A stretch of 33,812 bases of DNA from an uncultured Pelagibacteraceae bacterium (GCA_902594825.1 CACJNO010000007.1:1-33812), one strand, 5' to 3'. Counted from the first letter of the stretch, positions 24,989 through 31,900 are shown. The notes: generated by a model from the letters alone, not told the origin. Program-made: numbers and translations.

Positions 24989-25148
24989 ATTAACTCTTTG
25001 TACCCATCTGTATATTTGCCTGAGAGTTTTGCTCCTTCGGCGAGAATTTAATCTCTTTCCAGAGTTAATATGCTACGGTCCTTTTTGCCTGAGAGATTCC
25101 TGGGTGGTTGCTCCTTCGGCGCTACGATTTTCTGTAGTCTCTCCCGTA
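24986..25148 (-). ncRNA. Tandem glycine riboswitch in the gcvT leader
   Basis: Two glycine aptamers in a row, read on the - strand. Each has the core CGCCGAAGGAGCAA (plus-strand positions 25108-25121 and 25029-25042) and the CUCUCAGGC segment (25087-25095 and 25018-25026). Aptamer 1 is closed by a 5-bp P1: 25144-25148 with 25074-25078. Aptamer 2 is closed by 25061-25072 paired with 24986-24997, a perfect 12-bp helix. Only one base (25073) separates the two closing helices. The 3' strand of the aptamer 2 helix reads AGAGUUAAUAUG, that is, the Shine-Dalgarno and the AUG of gcvT, so control is most likely at translation. The family normally activates gcvTHP on glycine binding. This architecture would seem to hide the start site when P1 forms. 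Confidence 0.95.
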
Positions 25149-25153
25149 CGGAT

Positions 25154-25182
25154 ATAATCTAACAAGTAGATAGATATGTCAA
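25154..25182 (-). promoter_or_regulatory. Promoter of the gcvTHP operon
   Basis: On the - strand, a perfect -35 TTGACA (plus positions 25177-25182) is followed by a 17-bp spacer and GATTAT (25154-25159, four of six consensus bases). A start about 7 bases downstream falls at the 5' edge of the first aptamer's P1, so nearly the whole leader is riboswitch. The TGA inside the -35 box (25179-25181) is also the stop codon of the upstream EamA gene. Confidence 0.75.
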
Positions 25183-26057
25183 TTAGAAATAGTTTTTTCA
25201 CTTTTTTTCAAAAGTGTATAAAACTGTATTAAAACAGCTAAAAGTATGATTGCTCCTCCAATTAAACTAAAGATTGAAGGTCTTTCACTAACAAATAAAA
25301 AAGCCCACAAAGGTCCCAAAACAGATTCGGAAAGCATTATTATACCGACCATTGCAGACGGAGTAGTTCTTGCACCAATAGTAATAAAAATAAATCCAAA
25401 TCCAATTTGAAAAAAACCAGCTATGAAACCTAAAAAAATATCATGATAAGAAATCATAATTTTATTTGAGAGAATGTATCCAATAATGCAGCAGCATATA
25501 CCCGCTACAAATTGTGCGGGCACCATGTCAATTGAAGGATATTTCCTTACAACAATAATTAATACTGCGAATGTAATAGGCATAGAAAAAGCTGCCAAAT
25601 TTCCTGTTAACTCTCCAGGAGTTAAAGAATTTCCAACCATAATTAAAACACCCACCATTGCCAAAATTATTGAAAATAGTGTTATAGGAGAAATTTTTTC
25701 TTTTAAAAAAAAATATCCAAAAACTGCTAAAAATAAAATTTGTAGTGAAATTATAAAATTAGTATTTGCTACAGTAGTACTATACATGGCTACTACATAC
25801 CCACAAAAACCCAAAGACAAAATTACTCCTGCAATAAATCCCGGTAGTCCAGATAAGTAAAATGAATTAAATAATTTTTTTTTGTAAGTAATTATTAAAA
25901 AAAATAAAACTGTAATAGAGAAAAAAAATGATCGCCAAAATAATATCTGCCATAAAGTTGCACCTTCAAAAGATTTAACAATCAGTCCACCAAAACTTAA
26001 ACTTACAGCTCCTAAAAAGATTAAGAAAGGACCAGGTAAATTTTTGATTAAATTCAT
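25179..26057 (-). CDS. EamA/DMT-family permease
   Basis: A 292-aa membrane protein with two EamA repeats and about ten transmembrane segments. Signatures include FLGAVSLSFGGLIVKSFEGATLWQILFWRSFFF, TVANTNFIISLQILFLAVFGYFFLKEKIS (end of repeat 1) and ARTTPSAMVGIIMLSESVLGPLWAFLFVSERPS (end of repeat 2). The substrate is unknown. It follows pxpC directly: its ATG shares base 26057 with the pxpC stop, so it is the third gene of a pxpB-pxpC-eamA operon. Transport or export of a 5-oxoproline-related compound is possible. Its stop codon lies within the -35 box of the gcv promoter, leaving no room for a terminator between them. Confidence 0.87.
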   Translation of the reverse strand: MNLIKNLPGPFLIFLGAVSLSFGGLIVKSFEGATLWQILFWRSFFFSITVLFFLIITYKKKLFNSFYLSGLPGFIAGVILSLGFCGYVVAMYSTTVANTNFIISLQILFLAVFGYFFLKEKISPITLFSIILAMVGVLIMVGNSLTPGELTGNLAAFSMPITFAVLIIVVRKYPSIDMVPAQFVAGICCCIIGYILSNKIMISYHDIFLGFIAGFFQIGFGFIFITIGARTTPSAMVGIIMLSESVLGPLWAFLFVSERPSIFSLIGGAIILLAVLIQFYTLLKKSEKTISN

Positions 26058-27001
26058 TAAATTCTAGAAATTAAATTTTGAGTCTCTAATTCATACAATT
26101 TAAATAATGTTTCTGCATCAGATAATTCGACTTCCTTGAATTTTATTTTTGATCCTGGAGTAAGTTGAACTAATTTATCGTAGTCTGCACTAATGACTAC
26201 TCCTATCTTAGGATATCCACCTATGGTTCCATGATCAGATAACATGATAATTGGATTACCGTCAGCTGGAACCTGAATTACACCCTTAATCAATCCTTCA
26301 GATTTAATGTTTGTATCTACTATATTTTCAATTTTAGGCCCCTCTAATCTCATCCCCATACGATCTGATAACTTGGATACAAAAAATTCTTTCTCAAAAA
26401 AAATTTTTTTACCCTCTTCAGAAAAAAAATTAAAATTAGTCCCTTTTATTATCCTAATATTTTCTATTTTAGTATTTATGTAATCTAATTTGTTATTATT
26501 TAGATCTTTATCAATTTTTGAAATATTTATTTTTTGATTTATCTCTAATTTTTTTCCGTTATTCGCACCTATGTTAGCTTTAGTATTAATTGAACAACTA
26601 GACCATTGATATTTTAGATCTATTTCACCTCCAATTGCTAAATATCCATAAACAGATTTATTTGTTGAAATAATATCTATCTCATCACCATTTTGGATGT
26701 TAAATGTTTGATAACACTTCCCGTCTATATTATTGTTGTTTCTTTTAATCATAAAATTTATATCACCAGTTATTGCAATATTAATATTATCTCCGCAGTA
26801 TTTTAATGAAGGGCCTTGATAAGCAAATTCTATAACTGGATGATCTAATTTGTTTCTAACTAGTTTATTTGCTAATAAATAATTTCTGTTATCCATGGCA
26901 CCACTAAATGGTATACCGATGTGATAAAGATTTTTTCTTCCTTGATCTTGAAAAGTTGTATTTATTCCTGCTCTTATAATTTCAAAATAATTTTTATTCA
27001 T
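26057..27001 (-). CDS. pxpC: 5-oxoprolinase subunit C (PxpC, KipA-like)
   Basis: A 314-aa protein of the biotin-dependent carboxyltransferase/KipA family. In the PxpABC complex it works with PxpB to phosphorylate 5-oxoproline before hydrolysis to glutamate. Motifs: RAGINTTFQDQGRKNLYHIGIPFSGAMDNRNYLLANKLV at the N-terminus, VIEFAYQGPSLKY, SDRMGMRLEG and PADGNPIIMLSDHGTIGGYPKIGVV. The middle part (about residues 100-180) is lysine- and asparagine-rich and divergent. It overlaps pxpB by 8 bases and shares one base with the EamA start. With pxpB and pxpA adjacent, 5-oxoprolinase is better supported than allophanate hydrolase or a KipI/KipA sporulation role. Confidence 0.9.
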   Translation of the reverse strand: MNKNYFEIIRAGINTTFQDQGRKNLYHIGIPFSGAMDNRNYLLANKLVRNKLDHPVIEFAYQGPSLKYCGDNINIAITGDINFMIKRNNNNIDGKCYQTFNIQNGDEIDIISTNKSVYGYLAIGGEIDLKYQWSSCSINTKANIGANNGKKLEINQKINISKIDKDLNNNKLDYINTKIENIRIIKGTNFNFFSEEGKKIFFEKEFFVSKLSDRMGMRLEGPKIENIVDTNIKSEGLIKGVIQVPADGNPIIMLSDHGTIGGYPKIGVVISADYDKLVQLTPGSKIKFKEVELSDAETLFKLYELETQNLISRI

Positions 27002-27668
27002 TATGTTTATGATATTGGTCTTTTGTAATTTCTTTAAAGGTAATTGTGTCTCCAGGATAAATTAAATTTGGATCTTTTTCCTTAGAGCTGTCAAAAATAT
27101 TTATTGGTGTGTTTCCTATAATGTTCCATCCCCCAGGACTCTCAAAAGTATAGATATTTGCAAATTGTTCAGTTAAACCAACAGATCCTTTTGGCACTTT
27201 TACTCTAGGTGTTTCAAGACGTTTTGCTCTCATGGTTTCATCTAAATCTCCAAGAAATGGCATACCTGCTATAAATCCAGTCATATAACAAAAAAATTCT
27301 TTGTTAAAAAAATTTTCATAAATATCTTCACGTCTTTTATTTAAAATCTGCTCTAATCTCTTTATGTCCAAAGAAAAATTTTCATGTGTGCAAACTGGAA
27401 TTTCAATTCTTTTATTTTTTAATTCATTGATATTGGTTATAGTCAAATTTTCAATAATATTTTTTAATTCTGTAAAATTCATTTTTTTTAAATCAAAAGA
27501 AATTATAAGTTTATTATATGAAGGTGTAAGATTATTGATCCCCTCTATATTCTGATTTTGAATACTTTTAAAATATCTAATAACTTGAATATTTGTTTCT
27601 TTATTTACATCTTTTCCGAAATCGCAATATAGTGCTGCGTCACCAAGATTTAATATATTTTTTATCAT
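26994..27668 (-). CDS. pxpB: 5-oxoprolinase subunit B (PxpB, KipI-like)
   Basis: A 224-aa PxpB/KipI homologue that partners with PxpC. Typical features: LNLGDAALYCDFGKDVNKETN at the N-terminus, NLTPSYNKLIISFD, IPVCTHENFSLDI, FIAGMPFLGDLDETMRAKRLETPRVKVPKGSVGL and FESPGGWNIIGNTP. The start at 27668 is preceded on the - strand by TATAAC (plus 27674-27679) only five bases away, so the mRNA may be almost leaderless. It is divergent from pxpA, with 27 bp between their starts. That divergent arrangement of pxpB/C and pxpA is less common than one pxpABC operon. Confidence 0.9.
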   Translation of the reverse strand: MIKNILNLGDAALYCDFGKDVNKETNIQVIRYFKSIQNQNIEGINNLTPSYNKLIISFDLKKMNFTELKNIIENLTITNINELKNKRIEIPVCTHENFSLDIKRLEQILNKRREDIYENFFNKEFFCYMTGFIAGMPFLGDLDETMRAKRLETPRVKVPKGSVGLTEQFANIYTFESPGGWNIIGNTPINIFDSSKEKDPNLIYPGDTITFKEITKDQYHKHNE

Positions 27669-27673
27669 GTCAT

Positions 27674-27681
27674 GTTATACT
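27674..27681. promoter_or_regulatory. Overlapping divergent -10 elements (pxpB / pxpA)
   Basis: TATACT on the + strand (27676-27681, five of six) overlaps TATAAC on the - strand (27674-27679, five of six). The + element would start transcription about 8 bases before the pxpA ATG at 27696. The - element would do so at or within a base or two of the pxpB ATG at 27668. The + element also argues against the alternative pxpA start at 27672, which would lie upstream of the transcript. Confidence 0.45.
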
Positions 27682-27695
27682 TAGAAATTAAGACT

Positions 27696-28469
27696 ATGGA
27701 AATTAATATAAATTGTGATTTAGGTGAAAAATCAAAACATCATTCAAATAAACACGATCCAGATTTATTGGGAATTGTAAATTCAGCAAATGTTGCATGT
27801 GGCTATCATGCTGGAGATGAGGAAACCATGAGTCAAGTTATAAAAATTTCAAAAAAAAATGGTGTGAGCATTGGTGCTCATCCATCTTTTAATGATCCAG
27901 AGAATTTTGGAAGAGAAAGGATGAATTTAAGTTCTTCTGAAATTGTAAAACTAATTATAGATCAGTATGAAATTCTTCAAAAAATTGCATTAAAACACGG
28001 AGAAAATGTATCACACATGAAACCACATGGAGCTTTAAACAATATGGCATGTGAAGATATTGAATTAGCCACAACTTTAGCAAAAACAATAAAAGGAATT
28101 AGCAAAGATTTAATATATTTAGTTCCAACTGGATCTAAAATGGAAGAGGCAGCAAAAAAGCTAGATATGAAAATCGCTTGTGAGATATTCGCTGATAGAA
28201 ACTACGAAGATGATGGAAATTTAGTATCAAGAAAAAAACCTCATGCTTTAATTACTGATCCATTAAAAGCGCAAAAACATGTTTTAAAAATGGTAAAAAC
28301 TCAGTCGCTTAATTGTCACAGCGGGAAACAAATACCTTGTGAAATTGACTCTGTATGCATACATGGGGATAACTTAAGTTCATTAGAGACCGCAAAATCT
28401 ATTAAAAAAAATTTAATAGAGAACGGGCTAGAGCTTAAAAGTTTAAACAATATGACAAAATTTAATTAA
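27696..28469 (+). CDS. pxpA: 5-oxoprolinase subunit A (PxpA, LamB/YcsF family)
   Basis: A 257-aa LamB/YcsF-family protein, the hydrolytic subunit of the ATP-dependent 5-oxoprolinase PxpABC, which yields glutamate. Family motifs: ININCDLGEKSK at the N-terminus, IVNSANVACGYHAGDEETM, IGAHPSFNDPENFGRE, HMKPHGALNN, CEIFADRNYEDDGNLVSR and CIHGDN near the C-terminus. I chose the ATG at 27696 because homology starts there; an in-frame ATG at 27672 adds eight residues but would overlap the candidate -10. It is divergent from pxpBC and lies 3 bases before the secreted TPR gene. Confidence 0.93.
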   Translation: MEININCDLGEKSKHHSNKHDPDLLGIVNSANVACGYHAGDEETMSQVIKISKKNGVSIGAHPSFNDPENFGRERMNLSSSEIVKLIIDQYEILQKIALKHGENVSHMKPHGALNNMACEDIELATTLAKTIKGISKDLIYLVPTGSKMEEAAKKLDMKIACEIFADRNYEDDGNLVSRKKPHALITDPLKAQKHVLKMVKTQSLNCHSGKQIPCEIDSVCIHGDNLSSLETAKSIKKNLIENGLELKSLNNMTKFN

Positions 28470-28472
28470 ATT

Positions 28473-28982
28473 ATGAAAAAATTTATACTAATTTTATTTC
28501 TTTCATTTGTCGGTTTAGAACACTCATTTGCAGCTGGTGGTTCTGGTGGATCAGGTGGATCAGGTGGAGATGGTGGAGGAAAACAAAAAACTTCATATGA
28601 TAACGCTGTTACATTAATCAAATCAGCTAAGAAACTAGAAAAAAAAGATAAAATTGATAAAGCTTTAAAAAAATATCAGAAAGCTCAAAAATTGTTAGTT
28701 AAATCAAATAAAAAAAAACCTAATCAACCAGATACTCTAAACTATCTTGGATTTACTACAAGAAAACTTGGAGATTATAATACAGCAGAAAAATACTATC
28801 TTGAGGGATTAGCTTTAAAACCTAATCATATAGGTATAAATGAATATCTTGGTGAGCTATACGTAGCAACAAACAGACATAATCTTGCAGTTGAAAGACT
28901 TGAAATCTTAAAAGGCTGTAATTGTAAAGAATATGAAGAATTAAAAGCTATAATAGCTGGTGAAAAAGTTTCTAAATATTAA
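28473..28982 (+). CDS. Secreted TPR protein with glycine-rich N-terminus
   Basis: A 169-aa protein. The first 20 residues, MKKFILILFLSFVGLEHSFA, are a Sec signal peptide with cleavage likely after SFA. The mature protein begins with a flexible GGS-GGS-GGS-GGD-GGG tract, then a lysine-rich helix and about two to three TPR-type helical repeats (PDTLNYLGFTTRKLGDYNTAEKYYLEGLALKPNH, NEYLGELYVATNRHNLAVERLEIL). A Cys pair (CNC) sits near residue 150. TPR domains bind other proteins; the partner is unknown. It follows pxpA by 3 bases and so shares its transcript. Its TAA overlaps the dctM stop in a shared TTAA (28979-28982). It could be a periplasmic scaffold linked to the neighbouring TRAP transporter, but nothing shows this directly. 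Confidence 0.83.
   Translation: MKKFILILFLSFVGLEHSFAAGGSGGSGGSGGDGGGKQKTSYDNAVTLIKSAKKLEKKDKIDKALKKYQKAQKLLVKSNKKKPNQPDTLNYLGFTTRKLGDYNTAEKYYLEGLALKPNHIGINEYLGELYVATNRHNLAVERLEILKGCNCKEYEELKAIIAGEKVSKY
28536..28571 (+). repeat. Four tandem 9-bp units encoding Gly-Gly-Ser/Asp
   Basis: Four consecutive 9-bp units: GGTGGTTCT, GGTGGATCA, GGTGGATCA, GGTGGAGAT. They encode GGS-GGS-GGS-GGD just after the signal peptide of the TPR protein. The two central units are identical, as expected for slippage-prone growth of a flexible linker. The block is strikingly GC-richer than its surroundings. Confidence 0.9.
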
Positions 28983-30289
28983 TTAATATTTTTAACCATT
29001 TGTTCAGGCATCCATAAAGCAATTTCTGGAAAAATTACTACAAGTATTACTGCTAAAACCATTAATAAAAATAATGGAAAAGCACTTTTTGCAATATATC
29101 CCATATCTTTGTTGGCCATGCCCTGAAGCACAAATAAATTAAATCCAACTGGGGGTGTTATCTGTGCCATCTCGACAACAATAACTAAAAAAATTCCAAA
29201 CCATATCATATCAAAGCCTGCCTGCCTTATCATTGGTTCTATAATTGCCATTGTCAATACTACGGCAGATATACCATCTAGAAACATTCCTAAAATAATA
29301 TAGAAAATCATTAGTACAAAAATTAATAAATATGGAGATAAATCCATATTATTAATCCATATAGCTAAATTTCTTGGTAAACCAGTAAAGCCCATAGCTA
29401 ATGATAAAAATGTTGAGCCAGCTAGAATAAAAGCAATCATACAAGAAGTTTTTGTTGCACCTAATAAAGAAGATTTAAAAGTTTCTAAGGTTAAACTTTT
29501 TTGAAAATAAGATAAAATTAGTGCTCCAACAACTCCTAATGAAGCAGCTTCTGTAGCAGTAGCTATTCCAGTGTAAATTGATCCTATTACGGCCAAAATT
29601 AATAGGATGACTGGTAAAAGTTGTTTTGATTTTTTGATTTTTTCTAAAAATGAGTATTCTTCTAGAATTTTTGGCATTTCTTTCCTATTTATTAAAGACC
29701 AAATAATTACGTATGACATAAATATTAAAGCAATCATTATGCCAGGTATAATTCCTGCAATAAATAATTTGGCTATAGACTCTTGAACTGCTACACCATA
29801 GATGATGAGAATAATTGATGGAGGTATCAATAAACCTAATGTTCCTGAACCCGCTAAACTACCAAGTAAAATTTTTTCAGGATAATTTCTTTTTCTTAAT
29901 TCGGGGATTGACATTTTTCCAACTGTTGCAACTGTTGCTGCAGATGAACCTGATATAGCTGCAAACAAAGCACATCCAACTACATTAACATGTATCAAGC
30001 CTCCTGGTAATTTTTGCATCCATGGAGAAAGGCCTTTAAATAAATTTTCAGATAACTTGGTTCTAAATAAAATTTCACCCATCCAAACAAAAAGTGGTAA
30101 AGCTGTTAAAGTCCATGAAGAGGATGTTCCCCATATTGTTGTTGCCATCGCATCACCTACAGGTCTTGATGTAAATAACATCATACCAATAGCAGATACT
30201 CCAATCATACTGAGAGCTACCCATATACCTGATCCCAAGAAAAATAATAAAACACTAATAAAAAAAATTGTTAAAAATACTTCAGTCAT
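28979..30289 (-). CDS. dctM: TRAP transporter large permease (DctM)
   Basis: A 436-aa membrane protein with about 12 transmembrane segments, the channel-forming subunit of a tripartite ATP-independent periplasmic transporter driven by a sodium or proton gradient. Family motifs include GGLIHVNVVGCALFAAISGSSAATVATVGKMSIPEL, LAGSGTLGLLIPPSIILIIYGV, SIAKLFIAGIIPGI, TATEAASLGVVGAL and ITPPVGFNLFVLQGM. It follows dctQ directly (stop and start adjacent at 30290/30289), so the two are coupled. The substrate is not set by this subunit. The stop overlaps that of the convergent TPR gene. Confidence 0.95.
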   Translation of the reverse strand: MTEVFLTIFFISVLLFFLGSGIWVALSMIGVSAIGMMLFTSRPVGDAMATTIWGTSSSWTLTALPLFVWMGEILFRTKLSENLFKGLSPWMQKLPGGLIHVNVVGCALFAAISGSSAATVATVGKMSIPELRKRNYPEKILLGSLAGSGTLGLLIPPSIILIIYGVAVQESIAKLFIAGIIPGIMIALIFMSYVIIWSLINRKEMPKILEEYSFLEKIKKSKQLLPVILLILAVIGSIYTGIATATEAASLGVVGALILSYFQKSLTLETFKSSLLGATKTSCMIAFILAGSTFLSLAMGFTGLPRNLAIWINNMDLSPYLLIFVLMIFYIILGMFLDGISAVVLTMAIIEPMIRQAGFDMIWFGIFLVIVVEMAQITPPVGFNLFVLQGMANKDMGYIAKSAFPLFLLMVLAVILVVIFPEIALWMPEQMVKNIN

Positions 30290-30772
30290 TTACTTCTTTT
30301 TAAATATTAAAATAAGTTGATGTAGAACACTTATAAAAAATATTATAGATCCTATTGCAACACTAGTCTGGGGTATCCAAATTAAAATCTCGTCAGCCCC
30401 TTCACTTCTCTCTTGAAATTTATATGAAATAATTAACATTTTTGTGAAATAAAATGCTAAATAACCTGAAAAGAAACTAGCTACACTTAAGCACCAGGTT
30501 TCAATAATTCTTTTTTTTAATCCTGATAATTTTTCTAAAAAAAGAGTTATTCTAATATGACCACCTTCAATGAATGTATAAGCTAAAGCAAAAAAAGATG
30601 CAGCAGCCATACAGTAGCCTGAATATTCTGCAAGTCCTCTAATATAAAAACCAAAGATTCTTGATGAGATACCAATTAGGATAAAAACTGCTACAAAAAT
30701 TAAAAAAAACGCAGCAATATAACCAGAATATTTGTAGAGTTTATTTAGATTTTTATTTAAAGACTCAAACAT
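30290..30772 (-). CDS. dctQ: TRAP transporter small permease (DctQ)
   Basis: A 160-aa protein with four transmembrane segments, the small membrane subunit of the TRAP system. Features: YKYSGYIAAFFLIFVAVFILIGISSRIF (first helix), RGLAEYSGYCMAAASFFALAYTFIEGGHIRI with the conserved Glu/Tyr region and the GGHIR signature, and two more helices towards a lysine-rich C-terminus. It lies between dctP and dctM. A 55-bp gap with a stem-loop separates it from dctP. Identity is clear from fold, size and neighbours. Confidence 0.92.
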   Translation of the reverse strand: MFESLNKNLNKLYKYSGYIAAFFLIFVAVFILIGISSRIFGFYIRGLAEYSGYCMAAASFFALAYTFIEGGHIRITLFLEKLSGLKKRIIETWCLSVASFFSGYLAFYFTKMLIISYKFQERSEGADEILIWIPQTSVAIGSIIFFISVLHQLILIFKKK

Positions 30773-30779
30773 AGTGACT

Positions 30780-30815
30780 TAAGGCCACTCAAATAAAAAT
30801 AAATAAGTGGCCTTA
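30780..30815 (-). other. Intercistronic stem-loop between dctP and dctQ
   Basis: Bases 30780-30789 (TAAGGCCACT) pair perfectly with 30806-30815 (AGTGGCCTTA), a 10-bp stem with a 16-nt AT-rich loop. Five consecutive base pairs are G-C or C-G apart from one A-U, unusual in this AT-rich DNA. No U-tract follows on the - strand, so it is not a classical terminator. A likely role is protecting the upstream dctP mRNA end or partially reducing read-through into dctQM, giving more binding protein than permease. Confidence 0.7.
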
Positions 30816-30827
30816 TGTTAAATTGAA

Positions 30828-31799
30828 TTATTTATAAGCTGATAAAACAGCTGCACCTCTTGATCCAGCTTTATCAGACCATTCCTTAGCCATAGTCTGT
30901 CCAACTTTCTCAAAATGAGCTTGTAAAGATGAATTAACTTTGCCTACTACCATTCCAGCATCAGCTAAAGCTTTTTTATCTCCAACATTTCCTTGTTTTG
31001 ATAATTGCCAACCTTTTCTTTCAGCTAAAGCAGCTTGTTTCATAACTAAATCTTGAGTTGCTTTATCTAATTTATTCCAAGCATCTTTATTAACAATCAC
31101 CATATTTTTTGGAAACCATGCTGCAATATCATAAAAATACTTCACACCATTTTCCCAAATTTTAGAATTTTTTCCTGTTGTTGGTGATGTAATCATACTT
31201 TCAACAGCTCCTGTTGAAAATGCCTGACTTATTTCTGCCGCTTCAATTTTTGTTGGTGCCATTCCTGTTAACTCAGCGATTCTAATTGTTGCTGAATTAT
31301 ATGCTCTAAATTTTAATCCCTTTAAATCATTGACAGAATTAATTTCTTTTTTACTGTAAAGACCTTGTGCAGGCCATGGTACAGCATAAAGAAATACTAA
31401 GCCTTTTTCATCTAACCCTTTTACAATTTCAGCTTTTGAGGCTTTGTATAATTTCATAGCATCAGAGTATGATGTTGCTAGGAATGGTTGTGAGTCCACT
31501 TCTAACAAAGGATCTTCTTTACCTAAAGCAGACATAAATCTTTCACCGATCTGTGCTTGACCAGTTCTAACTGCTCTGAAGATTTCTCCACCTTTAAATA
31601 ATGAACCACCTGGGTGTGTAACAATTGTAAGCTTTCCTCCACTTTTTTCAGTAACATTTTTTGCAAATTCAGCAGCATTAGCTGAGTGAAAATTACCAGC
31701 TCCATAAGCTAAAGCCATGTCCCATTTCTCAGCAATCGCTAGATTAATAGACAAAATTAATGAAACCAAAATTGTTGATAAATATTTAATGAATTTCAT
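30828..31799 (-). CDS. dctP: TRAP transporter substrate-binding protein (DctP)
   Basis: A 323-aa periplasmic solute-binding protein. The signal peptide MKFIKYLSTILVSLILSINLAIA is likely cleaved before EKWDM. The mature protein has the DctP fold with SANAAEFAKNVTEKSGGKLTI, GGEIFRAVRTGQAQIGE, and the ligand-anchor region NDLKGLKFRAYNSATIRIAELTGMAPTKI, in which an arginine usually binds the substrate carboxylate. EAAEISQAFSTGAVESMITSPTTG follows. A strong GGAGG Shine-Dalgarno precedes the ATG (plus 31804-31808). It is the first gene of dctPQM. The substrate is an organic acid; 5-oxoproline is suggested by the nearby pxp genes but unproven. Confidence 0.94.
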   Translation of the reverse strand: MKFIKYLSTILVSLILSINLAIAEKWDMALAYGAGNFHSANAAEFAKNVTEKSGGKLTIVTHPGGSLFKGGEIFRAVRTGQAQIGERFMSALGKEDPLLEVDSQPFLATSYSDAMKLYKASKAEIVKGLDEKGLVFLYAVPWPAQGLYSKKEINSVNDLKGLKFRAYNSATIRIAELTGMAPTKIEAAEISQAFSTGAVESMITSPTTGKNSKIWENGVKYFYDIAAWFPKNMVIVNKDAWNKLDKATQDLVMKQAALAERKGWQLSKQGNVGDKKALADAGMVVGKVNSSLQAHFEKVGQTMAKEWSDKAGSRGAAVLSAYK

Positions 31800-31814
31800 T
31801 TTACCTCCATTTTT

Positions 31815-31820
31815 ATTATA
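31815..31820 (-). promoter_or_regulatory. Candidate -10 of the dctPQM operon
   Basis: TATAAT on the - strand (plus-strand ATTATA 31815-31820). A start 7 bases downstream falls at about 31808, the first base of the GGAGG Shine-Dalgarno, giving a leader of about 9 nt. No good -35 lies 17 bp upstream. An upstream promoter with a longer leader is equally possible. Confidence 0.4.
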
Positions 31821-31900
31821 CGCATTTCATAATGTATTAAATTAATTATCAATAAAAAAATAATACTACTTTTAATTGAATTATTATGAATATCTAATAT

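Noticed and set aside
24960-25157. A 65-codon + strand open frame across the gcvT leader
   Set aside because: It is the complement of the gcvT 5' end and of the two glycine aptamers; the RNA explains this sequence fully.
25474-25860. A 128-codon + strand open frame antisense to the second EamA gene
   Set aside because: Antisense shadow of a clear EamA coding sequence; the composition simply reflects complemented hydrophobic codons.
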